The notes under the pieces were generated by a model. It saw nothing but the letters and a program-made list of their open reading frames with translations. It did not search any database and was not told the DNA's origin. A program made the position numbers and the translations under genes. A stretch of DNA of 64,000 nucleotides from Glebionis coronaria (lineage: Eukaryota > Streptophyta > Magnoliopsida > Asterales > Asteraceae), in contig CM046874.1 of NCBI GenBank assembly GCA_025667525.1, forward strand, positions 665,836,963 to 665,900,962. Reading direction: 5' to 3'. This document shows, in pieces, positions 31,654 to 44,300 of the stretch (positions are counted from its first letter, which is position 1; each line of letters starts with the position of its first letter).

Positions 31654-32635
31654 TGTGACATTCGTCAAATTTCCATCTTAATTTATTCATATAGTACGAG
31701 TATTTTAACTGTCTCCGACGAGTTGTCGACATGAATGTGTTAATTATTTTTGCTTTGCGGACAAAGCCCTTTTTAGGGAGAGCATATGTAACATCTCGAG
31801 TTTTCGCGATTATTAAGTTGAATGTAATACACGAAGTTGGTAGGCGTTTTATATTTGCCGTACATTTATTTGGTATACTTACTAGATTTCGTGAAGTCTC
31901 GCACAATTGCTTTGTTTTGGGATCGTGTGTCAAACGGTTATAGAAGTCGTGTTTATTCAGTTCGCGTCTAAACTTAAACATCGTGAACCCGAGTCGAGTA
32001 TATAACTGTCGCAGCATGTACACATATTTGAGTATAAACTTTCATTTATGTTTATTACAAAACTTGCCTTACAAGAGTCCCAAATTTCAGTCACATGTCT
32101 AACTACAAATAAACCACATAGTTTATTACCCACTAACCACTACAAGACAGCACACATGCCTAGTTTACCCCATTTAGGTATATCACAAGTTACCATTTTC
32201 AGTTTTAAGGTAACCCTAGACTATCAATACAAGATTATATACAAACCCAAAGTTTACCCAATGTCCAAATACAAAGTTTATCACAGTCCAAATTACAAAC
32301 AAAAATCTGTACAAGTCTTTCAAAATACAACTCCTGGGAAGGTGAAGATTAGTGTCCAGCCGACCCACACGTCGCGTCCAACCTGCAAAACCGAAAGAGT
32401 CAAGCTTCCATCTCGTCCGAACCTGCAAACCGAAACATAGCATCCCATCGTGAGTCTTTTCGTCTTTTCGTCTTTCCTTTATGAGGTCCTAGTTGTGCTC
32501 GTTGTGTACAAACCTGCGAATAAACAAACCAATGTGTTAGTCATTGTAACGGTCTTATTCTTTTTACTAAAAACTGAAATTGGTTAAACTTTATTACTAG
32601 TACTCGAAACATGGCTACAACTTTACTTTTCTGTC

Positions 32636-32820
32636 GACCAAACCTAGACTCGACTTAGACCAAACCGAGACCCGACTTAGACCAAACCGAGACCCCGACT
32701 TAGACCAAACCGTGACCCAACCAAGACCACAACCAAGACCACAATCAAGAACCAAACCGAGACCCAAGTCAAACCAATCCGAGACCCAATTAAAGGCCAA
32801 ACCGAGAACCAAACCAAGCC
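32636..32820 (+). repeat. Minisatellite in element D LTR
   Basis: Degenerate repeats of about 20 bp built on GACTTAGACCAAACCGAGACCC. The copy in the other LTR (about 42285-42460) lacks 12 bp, which accounts for most of the length difference between the LTRs. Confidence 0.8.
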
Positions 32821-32936
32821 AACCAAATAGCTTACTTTCTGCCAAAAACTATCAACAATCAATACTATCTAAACCAAATGTCTTAACCATTTTTATTTTA
32901 CAGAAACACCCTAAAAACCCTTAATCTTGCCGCGGG

Positions 32937-32943
32937 TATAAAA
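32937..32943 (+). promoter_or_regulatory. Element D LTR TATA box
   Basis: GGGTATAAAAACC matches the plant TATA consensus and lies upstream of the internal genes on the correct strand. The copy in the 3' LTR is at 42576-42582. Confidence 0.65.
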
Positions 32944-34873
32944 ACCCCCAATTCAAATCGAAACCCTAGAAATTAAAAACCCTTTTAAACATTAAATTAA
33001 CACTTTCCACATTTCAAAAACATCACATAATCATGAGTATCAGCCGAATGTAAAAACCCCCAATTTTATAAAAACCCTAGATTGACTTTTTATTAATTAA
33101 CACATTAATTAAACCTAATCTAAACCCAAACCCCATAGTTAATTTAATTGAAAACGAGATATGCAAAAACCCCCAATTGACCGAAACCCTAATTTTTATA
33201 AACTGATTATATGTTGAAATTAGTTTGATTTTATAATAGAAAACATCAATTAATTGCATTTAAACCCGAGTTTGATAAAAACCCCCAAATATTTCAAAAC
33301 CCTAAATTCGTTTATTTCAAATCCGAGAACCATATGATTCACAACAAGTTTATACAAATCAATCAAACCCACTGATCATTATAAATCGAAAATAAATTAA
33401 TCTTGTTAAAAGAAATGAAGGAAAAACAAACTTATCTTTGATTTTTGGCTATTGATTGACGTAACCACAAGGATGAACACATCAGAAACCCAAATCGGTT
33501 TGATGTGGGGATGAAACCCCACATCTCACGCGATCTAAACACCTCAGACCACCCACACATGATTGTTATATCCCAACTGATAAGATATTAGCCATGGAAA
33601 GGGGTGAACCGATCTAGATTTGAGAGAGAGATGAGATTGGGGCGGTGGAGTTGTTTTCGAGGGAAGAGAGAGAGTATAACTCTCTGTTATGGAGAGTTGT
33701 GAGTGTAAACACACGCTATGTACTCCCTGGTTCCTTGTTATTTCCGCCTATGGGCCGGGCCGGGTCTAATGACCCTTGGGCCGGTTGTGAGTGAGGGTAT
33801 TGGACCCATTTTGGGCCTTGTATATTTATTTAGTTTGGTTAAAGCCCATAAAACGAATTTTGTAAATTTAGGATATAATTCGACCCGTAAAACCCGACCG
33901 TGTAATAACCGACTTTTATTTGTCGTACTTTTTCGTAAACGTATGGTTTCGTCAAGCACAACTAGGGTGTCGTGTCTTTATTAATATAATTTTTCGTAAT
34001 CGTAACTCGATTCTCATAATTAAATAGGTCGCGGCTAGCGTAACCGTACTCTCGAGCTATTTTATCTTCATTCTCTTTGCTGAATTAACGAGGTGAGTTT
34101 ATAGCCCCATACTTTACTATTTTCACTGCTTTTTGGGGTGAGACATTGCTTGATTTTAACGTGTGAACACAAGTGCATTTACTGATTTATATATTAGTCT
34201 AAGTCCCACTAAAAACCCAGTTGCTTTGGCCCGTGAATCGTGAACCGTTAATTACTTTGTGTAAGCGCGAATGTTATGGATAGATCTATCGGGATTAACG
34301 TCCCTGTCTGTCTTGTCCAACAAGGGGACAAGCGGGCACAGTTTCATTTGAGTCAGAGATAGGATGTCGTGGGTTTAGGCATCTAGTTTGGGCTACATTT
34401 ATATGATTATACTGCCGGTGTTGTTAACGCTTCGGTGTCACGAGCTTAGACTGTAATAAATACTTTTGGGATGACTTTGTATCTGTTATATTGTCATCAC
34501 ATTTGGGAAAATCTTGTGGTTCATTAAACATTTCCACTTAACTAAACCTATGAACTCACCAACTTTATGTTGACACTTTAGCAATGTTTTTCTCAGGTAT
34601 TAAGAAGGAAGATGCTAAGTGAGGTCTCATGCATTGCCGTCATTTCTTTGAAACAAAGATCATTTGTACTATTTGAGAAAACTATGTTTTGTAACCGTAT
34701 TCAGTTTATGCTTCCGCACCTTGTTAAAACTATTTATTTTATTAATTACAAGTGATCTATTTTCCGAACGTCTCATTTAGAGGTCGTTCTTTGTGACTAT
34801 GTGCGTATGATAATCATGACGTCACCACTCCCTTGTCGCCATTATACTCTGATATTTTGGGAGTGTGACAGAT

Positions 34874-34885
34874 TGGTATCAGAGC
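34874..34885 (+). other. Element D primer-binding site
   Basis: TGGTATCAGAGC, a perfect match to the initiator tRNA-Met 3' end, three bases after the LTR. Confidence 0.95.
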
Positions 34886-35171
34886 CTGGTTATAGAGAAC
34901 TAGGTTGCATTTAGTAACTCTAGACTATAACTGCTCTATGTTTAATCGATTATCATACGGATTGTAAGTATTAAGTATATGTAGATACATAAGTAATAAA
35001 TGGGATACATGTGATTTAACAATTACGAGGTATATTTACATGGGTTACATGTGCAACAACGAAATCTGAATTATGTTATATGGGATACATGTGGATTCAA
35101 CAATGATTGCTATGTTATGTTAATGTCCCTTTTTACGGACTAATTTTATAAGATATTTACACACATTTATT

Positions 35172-36392
35172 TTGTTTATGATTACAGCGATGTCTTCATC
35201 CGATGATTCCACGTCTACAGGAGCGTACTACAACCGTAGTTCACAGTCGACTATCAGTTCATCAGTAGGACTACCTAGAGGATCGCCATCAGGATATCCG
35301 TGGTACCGGATGGTTTCAGATGACGATACAGAGAGAGAGACTGAGGAGGTTCGTCATTCACCGATCCGTATTCCTGATGCATCAGCTGACGATGTACTTA
35401 GCCTAGAAGGCGGAGGAGAGGATGACTTAGACACTGACGTGGTGCAGTCACCAGGTCAGACATCAGTGACTGGAGATGAGACGGTAGAGGAGACAGAGGA
35501 TGATGAGATGGAGTTTACAGATGGGGAAGGAGAGCCTATGGAGGTCACAGACACTGAGGACCCTCCTACTGCATATGCTGCTACTCCTGAGGTTTCCCTA
35601 GCACACATCTCCTCATCTTCATCTGAAGACGAAGGAGAAAGGACTGCTATTCCTGCTCCAGCACCTGGTACTCTACCTTTCTACTATGTGAGACGACGTA
35701 TGCGGGGGAGAGCTGCTCGACCACCACTTTCACCTTACCGACCCCTCATACCTTTCACTGCCACTAACAGGCATACAGCCCGCACACCTGCCAGTCCTGT
35801 CCCAGAGACACCACTACTACTACCACCACCAGAGACTGTACCTGTTGTGTACCAGGAGATGCTTACTGATGCTGGTATCTCTACAGGGCCGAGAGCTACG
35901 ACTCCTCTTCCTAGGAGAGCTACATCGACGGTGGTGATGCTTGGGGCGGCAGATGGATGTGTGACGACGCGATTGAACAGGTTGGAGGATGCTGTAGAGG
36001 CTTTAGGTGAAGAGTATAATGAAGTGCAGGATAAGTTGGAGGCACTGGCGAAGAAGAGTCCAGTTAGGGATGAGACTGTGTTGACAGTATGTGTGACCCG
36101 TCTACGAGGACAGCTTCTTACTGTTCTTGATCAGATGGAATCCATGCCGAACGCTCGTCTTGAGGAGATTGGGAGCCTGATGACCCGTTGGGGAGTAGAG
36201 CCATTGGTGGAGACAGGCGGACTAGAGGCACCAGTGGAGGACCCTGTTGCAGATTTGGATAGGAGGTTTAGAGCCGCTTGTCATGATACCGATGTTAGAC
36301 TGAGAGATTCCCAGGCTCGTGAGCTCGTGGTTGAGAGGAGGTTAGCAGAGTTGGAGAGAGAGCTTCATCAGCGCCGTGAGGGCACTAGTTAG
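35172..36392 (+). CDS. Element D additional ORF upstream of gag (coiled-coil protein)
   Basis: A 406-codon ORF between PBS and gag, same strand. A more likely start is the ATG at 35190 (MSSSDDSTS), because TTATGATTACAG just before it resembles a splice acceptor. The first ~190 residues are Ser/Asp/Glu-rich and acidic with likely disorder. Then follows a Pro-rich basic stretch (RRRMRGRAARPPLSPYRP). The last ~140 residues form predicted coiled coils (RLNRLEDAVEALGEEYNEVQ, then VVERRLAELERELHQRRE). No gag, protease or RT motif is present and I recognise no named domain. It ends 264 bp before gag-pol; further stops in the gap rule out read-through. A decayed equivalent in element A suggests a lineage trait. 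A structural or regulatory role is only a guess. Confidence 0.8.
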   Translation: MFMITAMSSSDDSTSTGAYYNRSSQSTISSSVGLPRGSPSGYPWYRMVSDDDTERETEEVRHSPIRIPDASADDVLSLEGGGEDDLDTDVVQSPGQTSVTGDETVEETEDDEMEFTDGEGEPMEVTDTEDPPTAYAATPEVSLAHISSSSSEDEGERTAIPAPAPGTLPFYYVRRRMRGRAARPPLSPYRPLIPFTATNRHTARTPASPVPETPLLLPPPETVPVVYQEMLTDAGISTGPRATTPLPRRATSTVVMLGAADGCVTTRLNRLEDAVEALGEEYNEVQDKLEALAKKSPVRDETVLTVCVTRLRGQLLTVLDQMESMPNARLEEIGSLMTRWGVEPLVETGGLEAPVEDPVADLDRRFRAACHDTDVRLRDSQARELVVERRLAELERELHQRREGTS

Positions 36393-36656
36393 ATTTATCT
36401 TGTACCATCGACCTATCCCTGTATGACCACTAAGCTTTGAAGTTTATCTTATCTAGTTGGTATTTTATTTTCTTTTATTATGTTATGACAAACTATGATG
36501 TACTATCAAACGATTTTATGAATGATATTATGAGTTGCAAAAATTGTGAGATCATTATATATTGTGTATTATACCCTGGAGCATTTCGTAATTGTATTGT
36601 GTGTGCCATGCATGTTATGTCTGGCAAAACTCATTATCCTATTACCTTGTTAGATT

Positions 36657-39600
36657 ATGGCGCCAGTTAGAAGATCCGAAACGCAGAATCCACCAGCCGC
36701 TACCGGTGGAATTGACACCGTCATGCTAAGCCAAATGATAGCCGAACGAGTGGCCGAGGCACTCGCGACCGCTGAAGCAAATCGTACAGCTAGCACACAG
36801 GAGGAGACCAACCAAGGAGCTACTAATGCTATTGCACGGACTTGTACCTACAAGGAATTTCGTGCAGTTACGCAAGTAAGTTTCCGCGGTACTGAAGGAG
36901 CAGTAGGATTAACCAGATGGTTTGAGAAGCTAGAATCCCAATTTGGGATTAGCAATGTCGCTGAAGCCGACAAGGTGAAGTTTGCGTCAAGCACGTTAGT
37001 GGATGGTGCTCTGACTTGGTGGAACATCTATGCTCGTGTAGTGACCATTGACGTTGCCCAAGCGACGCCCTGGAGTGAATTTAAAGCTATGTTTGTGAGG
37101 AAATACTGCCCACGAAATGAAGTCAAGCAGATGGAAGTTGAGCTGTGGAACCTGAAGGTCAAGGGTACTGCTCTTACTGCTTACAATCAGCGCTTTCAAG
37201 AGCTGATCTTGTTATGTCCTGAAATGGTGCCCAACGACGACCGATTGTTGGAGCGATACATTGAAGGACTACCTTTGAGCATCAAAGGGAATGTGACTTC
37301 ATCCAAGCCAACTGATTTGCACGAGGCAATCGACATGGCTCAGAGTCTGATGTACCAAGTGGTACAGGAGTTGGGAGAAAATACTGGGGATAAAAGAAAG
37401 TGGTCTGGCAACCACTACAACAACAATACCAACAACAGCAACAACCCAAACAACAACAACCAGAACAAGCGACAAGAAGTAGCAAGGGTGTTTACTGCTG
37501 GACAAGGAAATACTGGAAACTACGCTGGAAGACTTCCTTTCTGCGGAAAATGTGGCCGACACCACGAAGGAGCATGTCCCCCTACGTGCTACAATTGTGG
37601 GAAGGCGGGACATAAGGCAAAGGAATGTCGAGCACCACCTCGTTCTACTAATCAAAGAGGACCTGGAACGCAAGGTGGCCAAGGAGCAAATGTCACTTGC
37701 TTTGGATGTGGAGAGAAAGGTCACTACAAGAACAAATGTCCAAGCAGTGGGAATCAAGGTCGTAGTAACCAGATTCGAGGGAATCAAAATCACAACCAAG
37801 GGAACCAGAAGCAGAATCAAGGGAACCGAGGAGGGAATAACCGAGCCACAACTAGTACTCCTGGAGGATTCACGGCACCTAGCAAAGTGTATCATCTCTG
37901 TGCTGAAGCTGCAGTGCAAGACAACAATGTTGTGACTGGTACGTTTCTAGTCAATAACAACTATGCTTCAGTACTATTTGATTCTGGTGCGGATAGGAGT
38001 TTTGTGTCGTCTATATTTAGTGAACGCCTAGATGTTACCCCTACTGCGCTAGACGTTAAGTATAATGTAGAATTAGCCGATGGGAAGTCAATAACCACCG
38101 ACGTTATTCTGAAAGGATGTAGTGTAAGGCTACAAGGTCGTTCGTTTAGTATCGACCTACTCCCTATAGAATTGGGAAGTTTTGACGTCATCATTGGAAT
38201 GGATTGGATGTCGAAGCATCACGCGGAGATTGTATGTCATGAGAAGTGTGTCCGTGTTCCTTATGGAAACGACGTACTCATCATACAAGGCGAAAGAAGT
38301 GGAGTGAAGAATGGATCAAGATTGGAAGTCATCTCATGTATCAGGACCCAAAGATACATTGAGAAGGGATGTCCAGTATTCTTGGTTCAAGTAACACAAA
38401 AGGAAGGAGAAGAAGATCACGAGAAGAAGGTGGAAGATGTACCGATCGTTAGAGACTTTCCGGACGTATTCCCAGAGGATTTACCCGGACTACCACCAGC
38501 ACGGCAAGTGGAGTTTCACATCGAGCTTACACCAGGAGCCGCGCCTGTTGCTAGAGCCCCATACCGTCTAGCACCGGCCGAGATGACAGAGTTAGCTGAA
38601 CAGATAAAGGAACTTTCTGACAAAGGTTTCATTAGACCAAGTTCCTCACCTTGGGGAGCGCCGGTCTTATTTGTCAAAAAGAAAGATGGATCCTTTAGAA
38701 TGTGTATCGATTACCGAGAATTGAATAAGCTGACGATAAAGAACCGCTACCCATTGCCGAGGATTGACGATCTTTTCGACCAATTGCAAGGATCTAGCAT
38801 ATACTCGAAGATAGATTTAAGGTCAGGATATCATCAACTAAGGGTCAGAGAGGAAGACGTTCATAAGACGGCTTTTAGAACCCGGTACGGACACTACGAG
38901 TTCCAAGCTATGCCTTTCGGTTTGACAAACGCGCCTGCGGTATTCATGGATCTCATGAACCGAGTTTGCAAACCATACTTGGACGAGTTTGTGATTGTAT
39001 TTATCGATGACATTCTCATCTATTCTCGTAACGAAGAAGAGCACAAGGAACATTTGAAGACCATATTAGAGCTGCTAAGGAAGGAGAAGTTATATGCAAA
39101 GTTTTCCAAATGTGAGTTTTGGATAAACACAGTGCAATTCCTTGGGCATGTGATCGACAGCAGTGGTATTCACGTTGATCCTGCTAAGATCGAGGCCGTA
39201 AAGGATTGGGCGAATCCAACAACACCCACGGAGATCCGCCAATTTTTAGGTCTTGCTGGTTACTATAGGAGATTCATTGAAGGCTTCTCCAAGATAGCTA
39301 AACCAATGACGGAATTGACTCAAAAGGATAAGAAGTTTGAGTGGAAGGAGGATCAAGATTTGGCATTCCAGACATTGAAGCAGATGTTGTGTGAAGCACC
39401 TATACTAGCCCTACCTGAGGGTAATGAAGACTTTGTGGTGTATTGTGATGCATCCATAAAAGGGTTAGGTGTAGTACTGATGCAAAGGACTAAGGTCATA
39501 GCTTACGCATCAAGACAACTAAAAGTGCACGAGAACAACTACACAACTCATGACCTAGAGTTGGGAGCAGTGGTGTTTGCCTTGAAGATTTGGAGACACT

Positions 39601-41279
39601 ACCTTTATGGTACTAAGTGTGTTGTATTTACTGATCATAAGAGTCTACAACATATTTTGAATCAAAAGGAACTCAACATGAGACAACGACGTTGGCTAGA
39701 GTTGCTCAGTGATTACGATTGCGAAATCCGTTATCACCCGGGCAAGGCAAATGTCGTGGCCGACGCTTTGAGTCGAAAGGAGAGAGTTCTTAGGGTGAAG
39801 GCTTTAATGATGACCATTGACTTAGACCTTCCATCCTTAATTCTCAAGGCTCAGAAAGAAGCAGTCGAGGAAGAAATTCTCAAGACTGAAGATGTTGGAG
39901 GAATGATAAAGAAGTTGGAAGCACGTTCGGATGGAACGTTATGCCTTGATAATAGGAGTTGGTTACCATGCCATGGTGACCTACGATCCTTGATTATGCA
40001 TGAGTCGCATAAGTCAAAGTACTCCATACATCCGGGATCTGACAAAATGTATCATGATCTGAAGATGTTGTATTGGTGGCCGAACATGAAGGCGGATATT
40101 GCTACATACGTTAGCAAGTGTTTGACTTGTGCCAAAGTCAAAGCCGAACATATGAAACCATCAGGATTATTGGTCCAACCCGAACTGCCAGAATGGAAGT
40201 GGGAAAGGATCACTATGGATTTCATTACCAAGCTACCAAAGACCGCAGCCGGATTCGACACGATTTGGGTAATCGTCGACCGACTCACCAAATCGGCTCA
40301 TTTCCTACCCATCAAGGAGACTGATGGTATGGATAAGTTAGCAAGGACATACTTGGAGGAAGTAGTCACGAAGCACGGTGTGCCTGTGTCTATAATCTCC
40401 GACCGAGACAGCCGATTTACTTCACAGTTTTGGAAGTCACTGCAGAAGGCATTGGGAACGCAGTTGGATATGAGCACTGCGTACCATCCCCAAACTGACG
40501 GTCAAAGTGAACGGACCATTCAAACCTTAGAAGATATGCTGAGAGCTTGTGTGATTGACTTTGGAAATAGATGGGATAGACACCTACCTCTGGTGGAATT
40601 CTCATACAACAATAGTTATCACACTAGCATTAAGGCAGCGCCGTTCGAAGCACTGTATGGTAGGAAGTGTCGTTCACCCGTGTGTTGGGCAGAAGTCGGT
40701 GAAGCACAACTCACTGGACCCGAGATCATACACGAGACTACTGAGAAGATCTTTAAGATTAAGAGCCGTATGCAAGCCGCAAGAGATCGACAGAAGAGTT
40801 ATGCTGATATGAGACGCAAACCCCTTGAGTTTGGAGTTGGTGATAGAGTCATGTTAAAGGTCTCACCTTGGAAGGGTGTGATTCGCTTTGGAAAGCGTGG
40901 AAAGTTAAACCCTCGTTACATTGGACCCTTCGAGATTATAGAGAGGATTGGTCCCGTAGCCTATCGCTTGGATTTACCCCAAGAACTTAGCCGAGTGCAT
41001 AATGTGTTCCACATTTACAATCTGAAGAAATGCTTAGCCGACGAGACACTCGTTATCCCTTTGGAAGAGATTCAACTCGACGACAAACTCAACTTTGTAG
41101 AAGAACCAGTAGAAGTTATGGACCGTCAAGTTAAACAACTCAAGCAAAGCCGTATATCTATTGTGAAGATCCGATGGAATGCGCGTAGAGGTCCAGAATA
41201 CACGTGGGAACGTGAAGATCAATTCAAGAGCAAGTATCCTCATCTTTTCGCTAACCATCCTACTACAACAACGTCTTGA
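36657..41279 (+). CDS. Element D gag-pol polyprotein with chromodomain
   Basis: 1540 codons, uninterrupted. In order: capsid-type gag (about 75-235); Asn/Gln-rich linker; zinc region with [26 protein letters not shown] and [14 protein letters not shown] (about 298-360); aspartic protease [10 protein letters not shown] (about 440); reverse transcriptase (about 600-790) with catalytic FIDDILIY; RNase H beginning [10 protein letters not shown] (about 925); integrase HHCC finger (about 1115-1160); DD35E core with Asp in TMDFITK, Asp in ISDRDSRF and Glu in GQSERTIQ, the last two separated by 35 residues; integrase C-terminus; and a chromodomain [19 protein letters not shown] (about 1500-1533) that would direct integration to chromatin marks. 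All key residues are present, so the protein is probably functional. Confidence 0.96.
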   Translation: MAPVRRSETQNPPAATGGIDTVMLSQMIAERVAEALATAEANRTASTQEETNQGATNAIARTCTYKEFRAVTQVSFRGTEGAVGLTRWFEKLESQFGISNVAEADKVKFASSTLVDGALTWWNIYARVVTIDVAQATPWSEFKAMFVRKYCPRNEVKQMEVELWNLKVKGTALTAYNQRFQELILLCPEMVPNDDRLLERYIEGLPLSIKGNVTSSKPTDLHEAIDMAQSLMYQVVQELGENTGDKRKWSGNHYNNNTNNSNNPNNNNQNKRQEVARVFTAGQGNTGNYAGRLPFCGKCGRHHEGACPPTCYNCGKAGHKAKECRAPPRSTNQRGPGTQGGQGANVTCFGCGEKGHYKNKCPSSGNQGRSNQIRGNQNHNQGNQKQNQGNRGGNNRATTSTPGGFTAPSKVYHLCAEAAVQDNNVVTGTFLVNNNYASVLFDSGADRSFVSSIFSERLDVTPTALDVKYNVELADGKSITTDVILKGCSVRLQGRSFSIDLLPIELGSFDVIIGMDWMSKHHAEIVCHEKCVRVPYGNDVLIIQGERSGVKNGSRLEVISCIRTQRYIEKGCPVFLVQVTQKEGEEDHEKKVEDVPIVRDFPDVFPEDLPGLPPARQVEFHIELTPGAAPVARAPYRLAPAEMTELAEQIKELSDKGFIRPSSSPWGAPVLFVKKKDGSFRMCIDYRELNKLTIKNRYPLPRIDDLFDQLQGSSIYSKIDLRSGYHQLRVREEDVHKTAFRTRYGHYEFQAMPFGLTNAPAVFMDLMNRVCKPYLDEFVIVFIDDILIYSRNEEEHKEHLKTILELLRKEKLYAKFSKCEFWINTVQFLGHVIDSSGIHVDPAKIEAVKDWANPTTPTEIRQFLGLAGYYRRFIEGFSKIAKPMTELTQKDKKFEWKEDQDLAFQTLKQMLCEAPILALPEGNEDFVVYCDASIKGLGVVLMQRTKVIAYASRQLKVHENNYTTHDLELGAVVFALKIWRHYLYGTKCVVFTDHKSLQHILNQKELNMRQRRWLELLSDYDCEIRYHPGKANVVADALSRKERVLRVKALMMTIDLDLPSLILKAQKEAVEEEILKTEDVGGMIKKLEARSDGTLCLDNRSWLPCHGDLRSLIMHESHKSKYSIHPGSDKMYHDLKMLYWWPNMKADIATYVSKCLTCAKVKAEHMKPSGLLVQPELPEWKWERITMDFITKLPKTAAGFDTIWVIVDRLTKSAHFLPIKETDGMDKLARTYLEEVVTKHGVPVSIISDRDSRFTSQFWKSLQKALGTQLDMSTAYHPQTDGQSERTIQTLEDMLRACVIDFGNRWDRHLPLVEFSYNNSYHTSIKAAPFEALYGRKCRSPVCWAEVGEAQLTGPEIIHETTEKIFKIKSRMQAARDRQKSYADMRRKPLEFGVGDRVMLKVSPWKGVIRFGKRGKLNPRYIGPFEIIERIGPVAYRLDLPQELSRVHNVFHIYNLKKCLADETLVIPLEEIQLDDKLNFVEEPVEVMDRQVKQLKQSRISIVKIRWNARRGPEYTWEREDQFKSKYPHLFANHPTTTTS

Positions 41280-41287
41280 TTTCGTGA

Positions 41288-41312
41288 CGAAATCTCTAAA
41301 ACATGGGAATAC
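41288..41312 (+). other. Element D polypurine-tract region
   Basis: Sequence between the gag-pol stop and the 3' LTR. AAAACATGGGAATAC directly abuts TGTGACATTCG. It is only moderately purine-rich, so the exact priming site is uncertain. Confidence 0.45.
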
Positions 41313-44300
41313 TGTGACATTCGTCAAATTTCCATCTTAATTTATTCATATAGTACGAGTATTTTAACTGTCTCCGACGAGTTGTCGACATGAATGTGTT
41401 AATTATTTTTGCTTTGCGGACAAAGCCCTTTTTAGGGAGAGCATATGTAACATCTCGAGTTTTCGCGATTATTAAGTTGAATGTAATACACGAAGTTGGT
41501 AGGCGTTTTATATTTGCCGTACATTTATTTGGTATACTTACTAGATTTCGTGAAGTCTCGCACAATTGCTTTGTTTTGGGATCGTGTGTCAAACGGTTAT
41601 AGAAGTCGTGTTTATTCAGTTCGCGTCTAAACTTAAACATCGTGAACCCGAGTCGAGTATATAACTGTCGCAACATGTACACATATTTGAGTATAAACTT
41701 TCATTTATGTTTATTACAAAACTTGCCTTACAAGAGTCCCAAATTTCAGTCACATGTCTAACTACAAATAAACCACATAGTTTATTACCCACTAACCACT
41801 ACAAGACAACACACATGCCTAGTTTACCCCATTTGGGTATATCACAAGTTACCATTTTCAGTTTTAAGGTAACCCTAGACTATCAATACAAGATTATATA
41901 CAAACCCAAAGTTTACCCAATGTCCAAATACAAAGTTTATCACAGTCCAAATTACAAACAAAAATCTGTACAAGTCTTTCAAAATACAACTCCTGGGAAG
42001 GTGAAGATTAGTGTCCAGCCGACCCACACGTCGCGTCCAACCTGCAAAACCGAAAGATTCAAGCTTCCATCTCGTCCGAACCTGCAAACCGAAACATAGC
42101 ATCCCATCGTGAGTCTTTTCGTCTTTCCTTTATGAGGTCCTAGTTGTGCTCGTTGTGTACAAACCTGCGAATAAACAAACCAATGTGTTAGTCATTGTAA
42201 CGGTCTTATTCTTTTTACTAAAAACTGAAATTGGTTAAACTTTATTACTAGTACTCGAAACATGGCTACAACTTTACTTTTCTGTCGACCAAACCGAGAC
42301 TCGACTTAGACCAAACCGAGACCCGACTTAGACCAAACCGAGACCCCGACTTAGACCAAACCGTGACCCAACCAAGACCACAACCAAGAACCAAACCGAG
42401 ACCCAAGTCAAACCAATCCGAGACCCAATTAAAGGCCAAACCGAGAACCAAACCAAGCCAACCAAATAGCTTACTTTCTGCCAAAAACTATCAACAATCA
42501 ATACTATCTAAACCAAATGTCTTAACCATTTTTATTTTACAGAAACACCCTAAAAACCCTTAATCTTGCCGCGGGTATAAAAACCCCCAATTCAAATCGA
42601 AACCCTAGAAATTAAAAACCCTTTTAAACATTAAATTAACACTTTCCACATTTCAAAAACATCACATAATCATGAGTATCAGCCGAATGTAAAAACCCCC
42701 AATTTTATAAAAACCCTAGATTGACTTTTTATTAATTAACACATTAATTAAACCTAATCTAAACCCAAACCCCATAGTTAATTTAATTGAAAACGAGATA
42801 TGCAAAAACCCCCAATTGACCGAAACCCTAATTTTTATAAACTGATTATATGTTGAAATTAGTTTGATTTTATAATAGAAAACATCAATTAATTGCATTT
42901 AAACCCGAGTTTGATAAAAACCCCCAAATATTTCAAAACCCTAAATTCGTTTATTTCAAATCCGAGAACCATATGATTCACAACAAGTTTATACAAATCA
43001 ATCAAACCCACTGATCATTATAAATCGAAAATAAATTAATCTTGTTAAAAGAAATGAAGGAAAAACAAACTTATCTTTGATTTTTGGCTATTGATTGACG
43101 TAACCACAAGGATGAACACATCAGAAACCCAAATCGGTTTGATGTGGGGATGAAACCCCACATCTCACGCGATCTAAACACCTCAGACCACCCACACATG
43201 ATTGTTATATCCCAACTGATAAGATATTAGCCATGGAAAGGGGTGAACCGATCTAGATTTGAGAGAGAGATGAGATTGGGGCGGTGGAGTTGTTTTCGAG
43301 GGAAGAGAGAGAGTATAACTCTCTGTTATGGAGAGTTGTGAGTGTAAACACACGCTATGTACTCCCTGGTTCCTTGTTATTTCCGCCTATGGGCCGGGCC
43401 GGGTCTAATGACCCTTGGGCCGGTTGTGAGTGAGGGTATTGGACCCATTTTGGGCCTTGTATATTTATTTAGTTTGGTTAAAGCCCATAAAACGAATTTT
43501 GTAAATTTAGGATATAATTCGACCCGTAAAACCCGACCGTGTAATAACCGACTTTTATTTGTCGTACTTTTTCGTAAACGTATGGTTTCGTCAAGCACAA
43601 CTAGGGTGTCGTGTCTTTATTAATATAATTTTTCGTAATCGTAACTCGATTCTCATAATTAAATAGGTCGCGGCTAGCGTAACCGTACTCTCGAGCTATT
43701 TTATCTTCATTCTCTTTGCTGAATTAACGAGGTGAGTTTATAGCCCCATACTTTACTATTTTCACTGCTTTTTGGGGTGAGACATTGCTTGATTTTAACG
43801 TGTGAACACAAGTGCATTTACTGATTTATATATTAGTCTAAGTCCCACTAAAAACCCAGTTGCTTTGGCCCGTGAATCGTGAACCGTTAATTACTTTGTG
43901 TAAGCGCGAATGTTATGGATAGATCTATCGGGATTAACGTCCCTGTCTGTCTTGTCCAACAAGGGGACAAGCGGGCACAGTTTCATTTGAGTCAGAGATA
44001 GGATGTCGTGGGTTTAGGCATCTAGTTTGGGCTACATTTATATGATTATACTGCCGGTGTTGTTAACGCTTCGGTGTCACGAGCTTAGACTGTAATAAAT
44101 ACTTTTGGGATGACTTTGTATCTGTTATATTGTCATCACATTTGGGAAAATCTTGTGGTTCATTAAAAATTTCCACTTAACTAAACCTATGAACTCACCA
44201 ACTTTATGTTGACACTTTAGCAATGTTTTTCTCAGGTATTAAGAAGGAAGATGCTAAGTGAGGTCTCATGCATTGCCGTCATTTCTTTGAAACAAATATC

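Larger units (their letters stand above)
31654..34870 (+). repeat. Element D 5' LTR
   Basis: 3217 bp. It holds a minisatellite (about 32636-32820), a TATA box (GGGTATAAAAACC, 32937-32943), four AAAAACCCCCA motifs about 113 bp apart (32941, 33053, 33166, 33279), each followed about 20 bp later by AAACCCTA, a splice-donor-like GAG|GTGAGTTT (GT at 34093) and an acceptor-like TTCTCAG ending at 34596. It ends GTGTGACA followed by the PBS. Confidence 0.93.

Noticed and set aside
31046..32023. Minus-strand 325-codon frame
   Set aside because: It is an accidental fusion of element C gag (up to 31648) with antisense LTR of element D. The same LTR frame recurs at 41296-41682.
32936..33305. AAACCCTA-rich sequence as an interstitial telomere
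   Set aside because: The heptamers are isolated and about 113 bp apart, not tandem, so they fit telo-box promoter motifs and not telomeric repeats.
32048..34000. Several open frames within the D LTR, each repeated in the other LTR
   Set aside because: They lie in repeat-rich LTR DNA with no protein motif and are duplicated only because the LTR is.
36393..36656. Translational read-through from the upstream ORF into gag-pol of element D
   Set aside because: The two ORFs are in the same frame, but the gap contains more than one stop in that frame, so simple suppression cannot join them.
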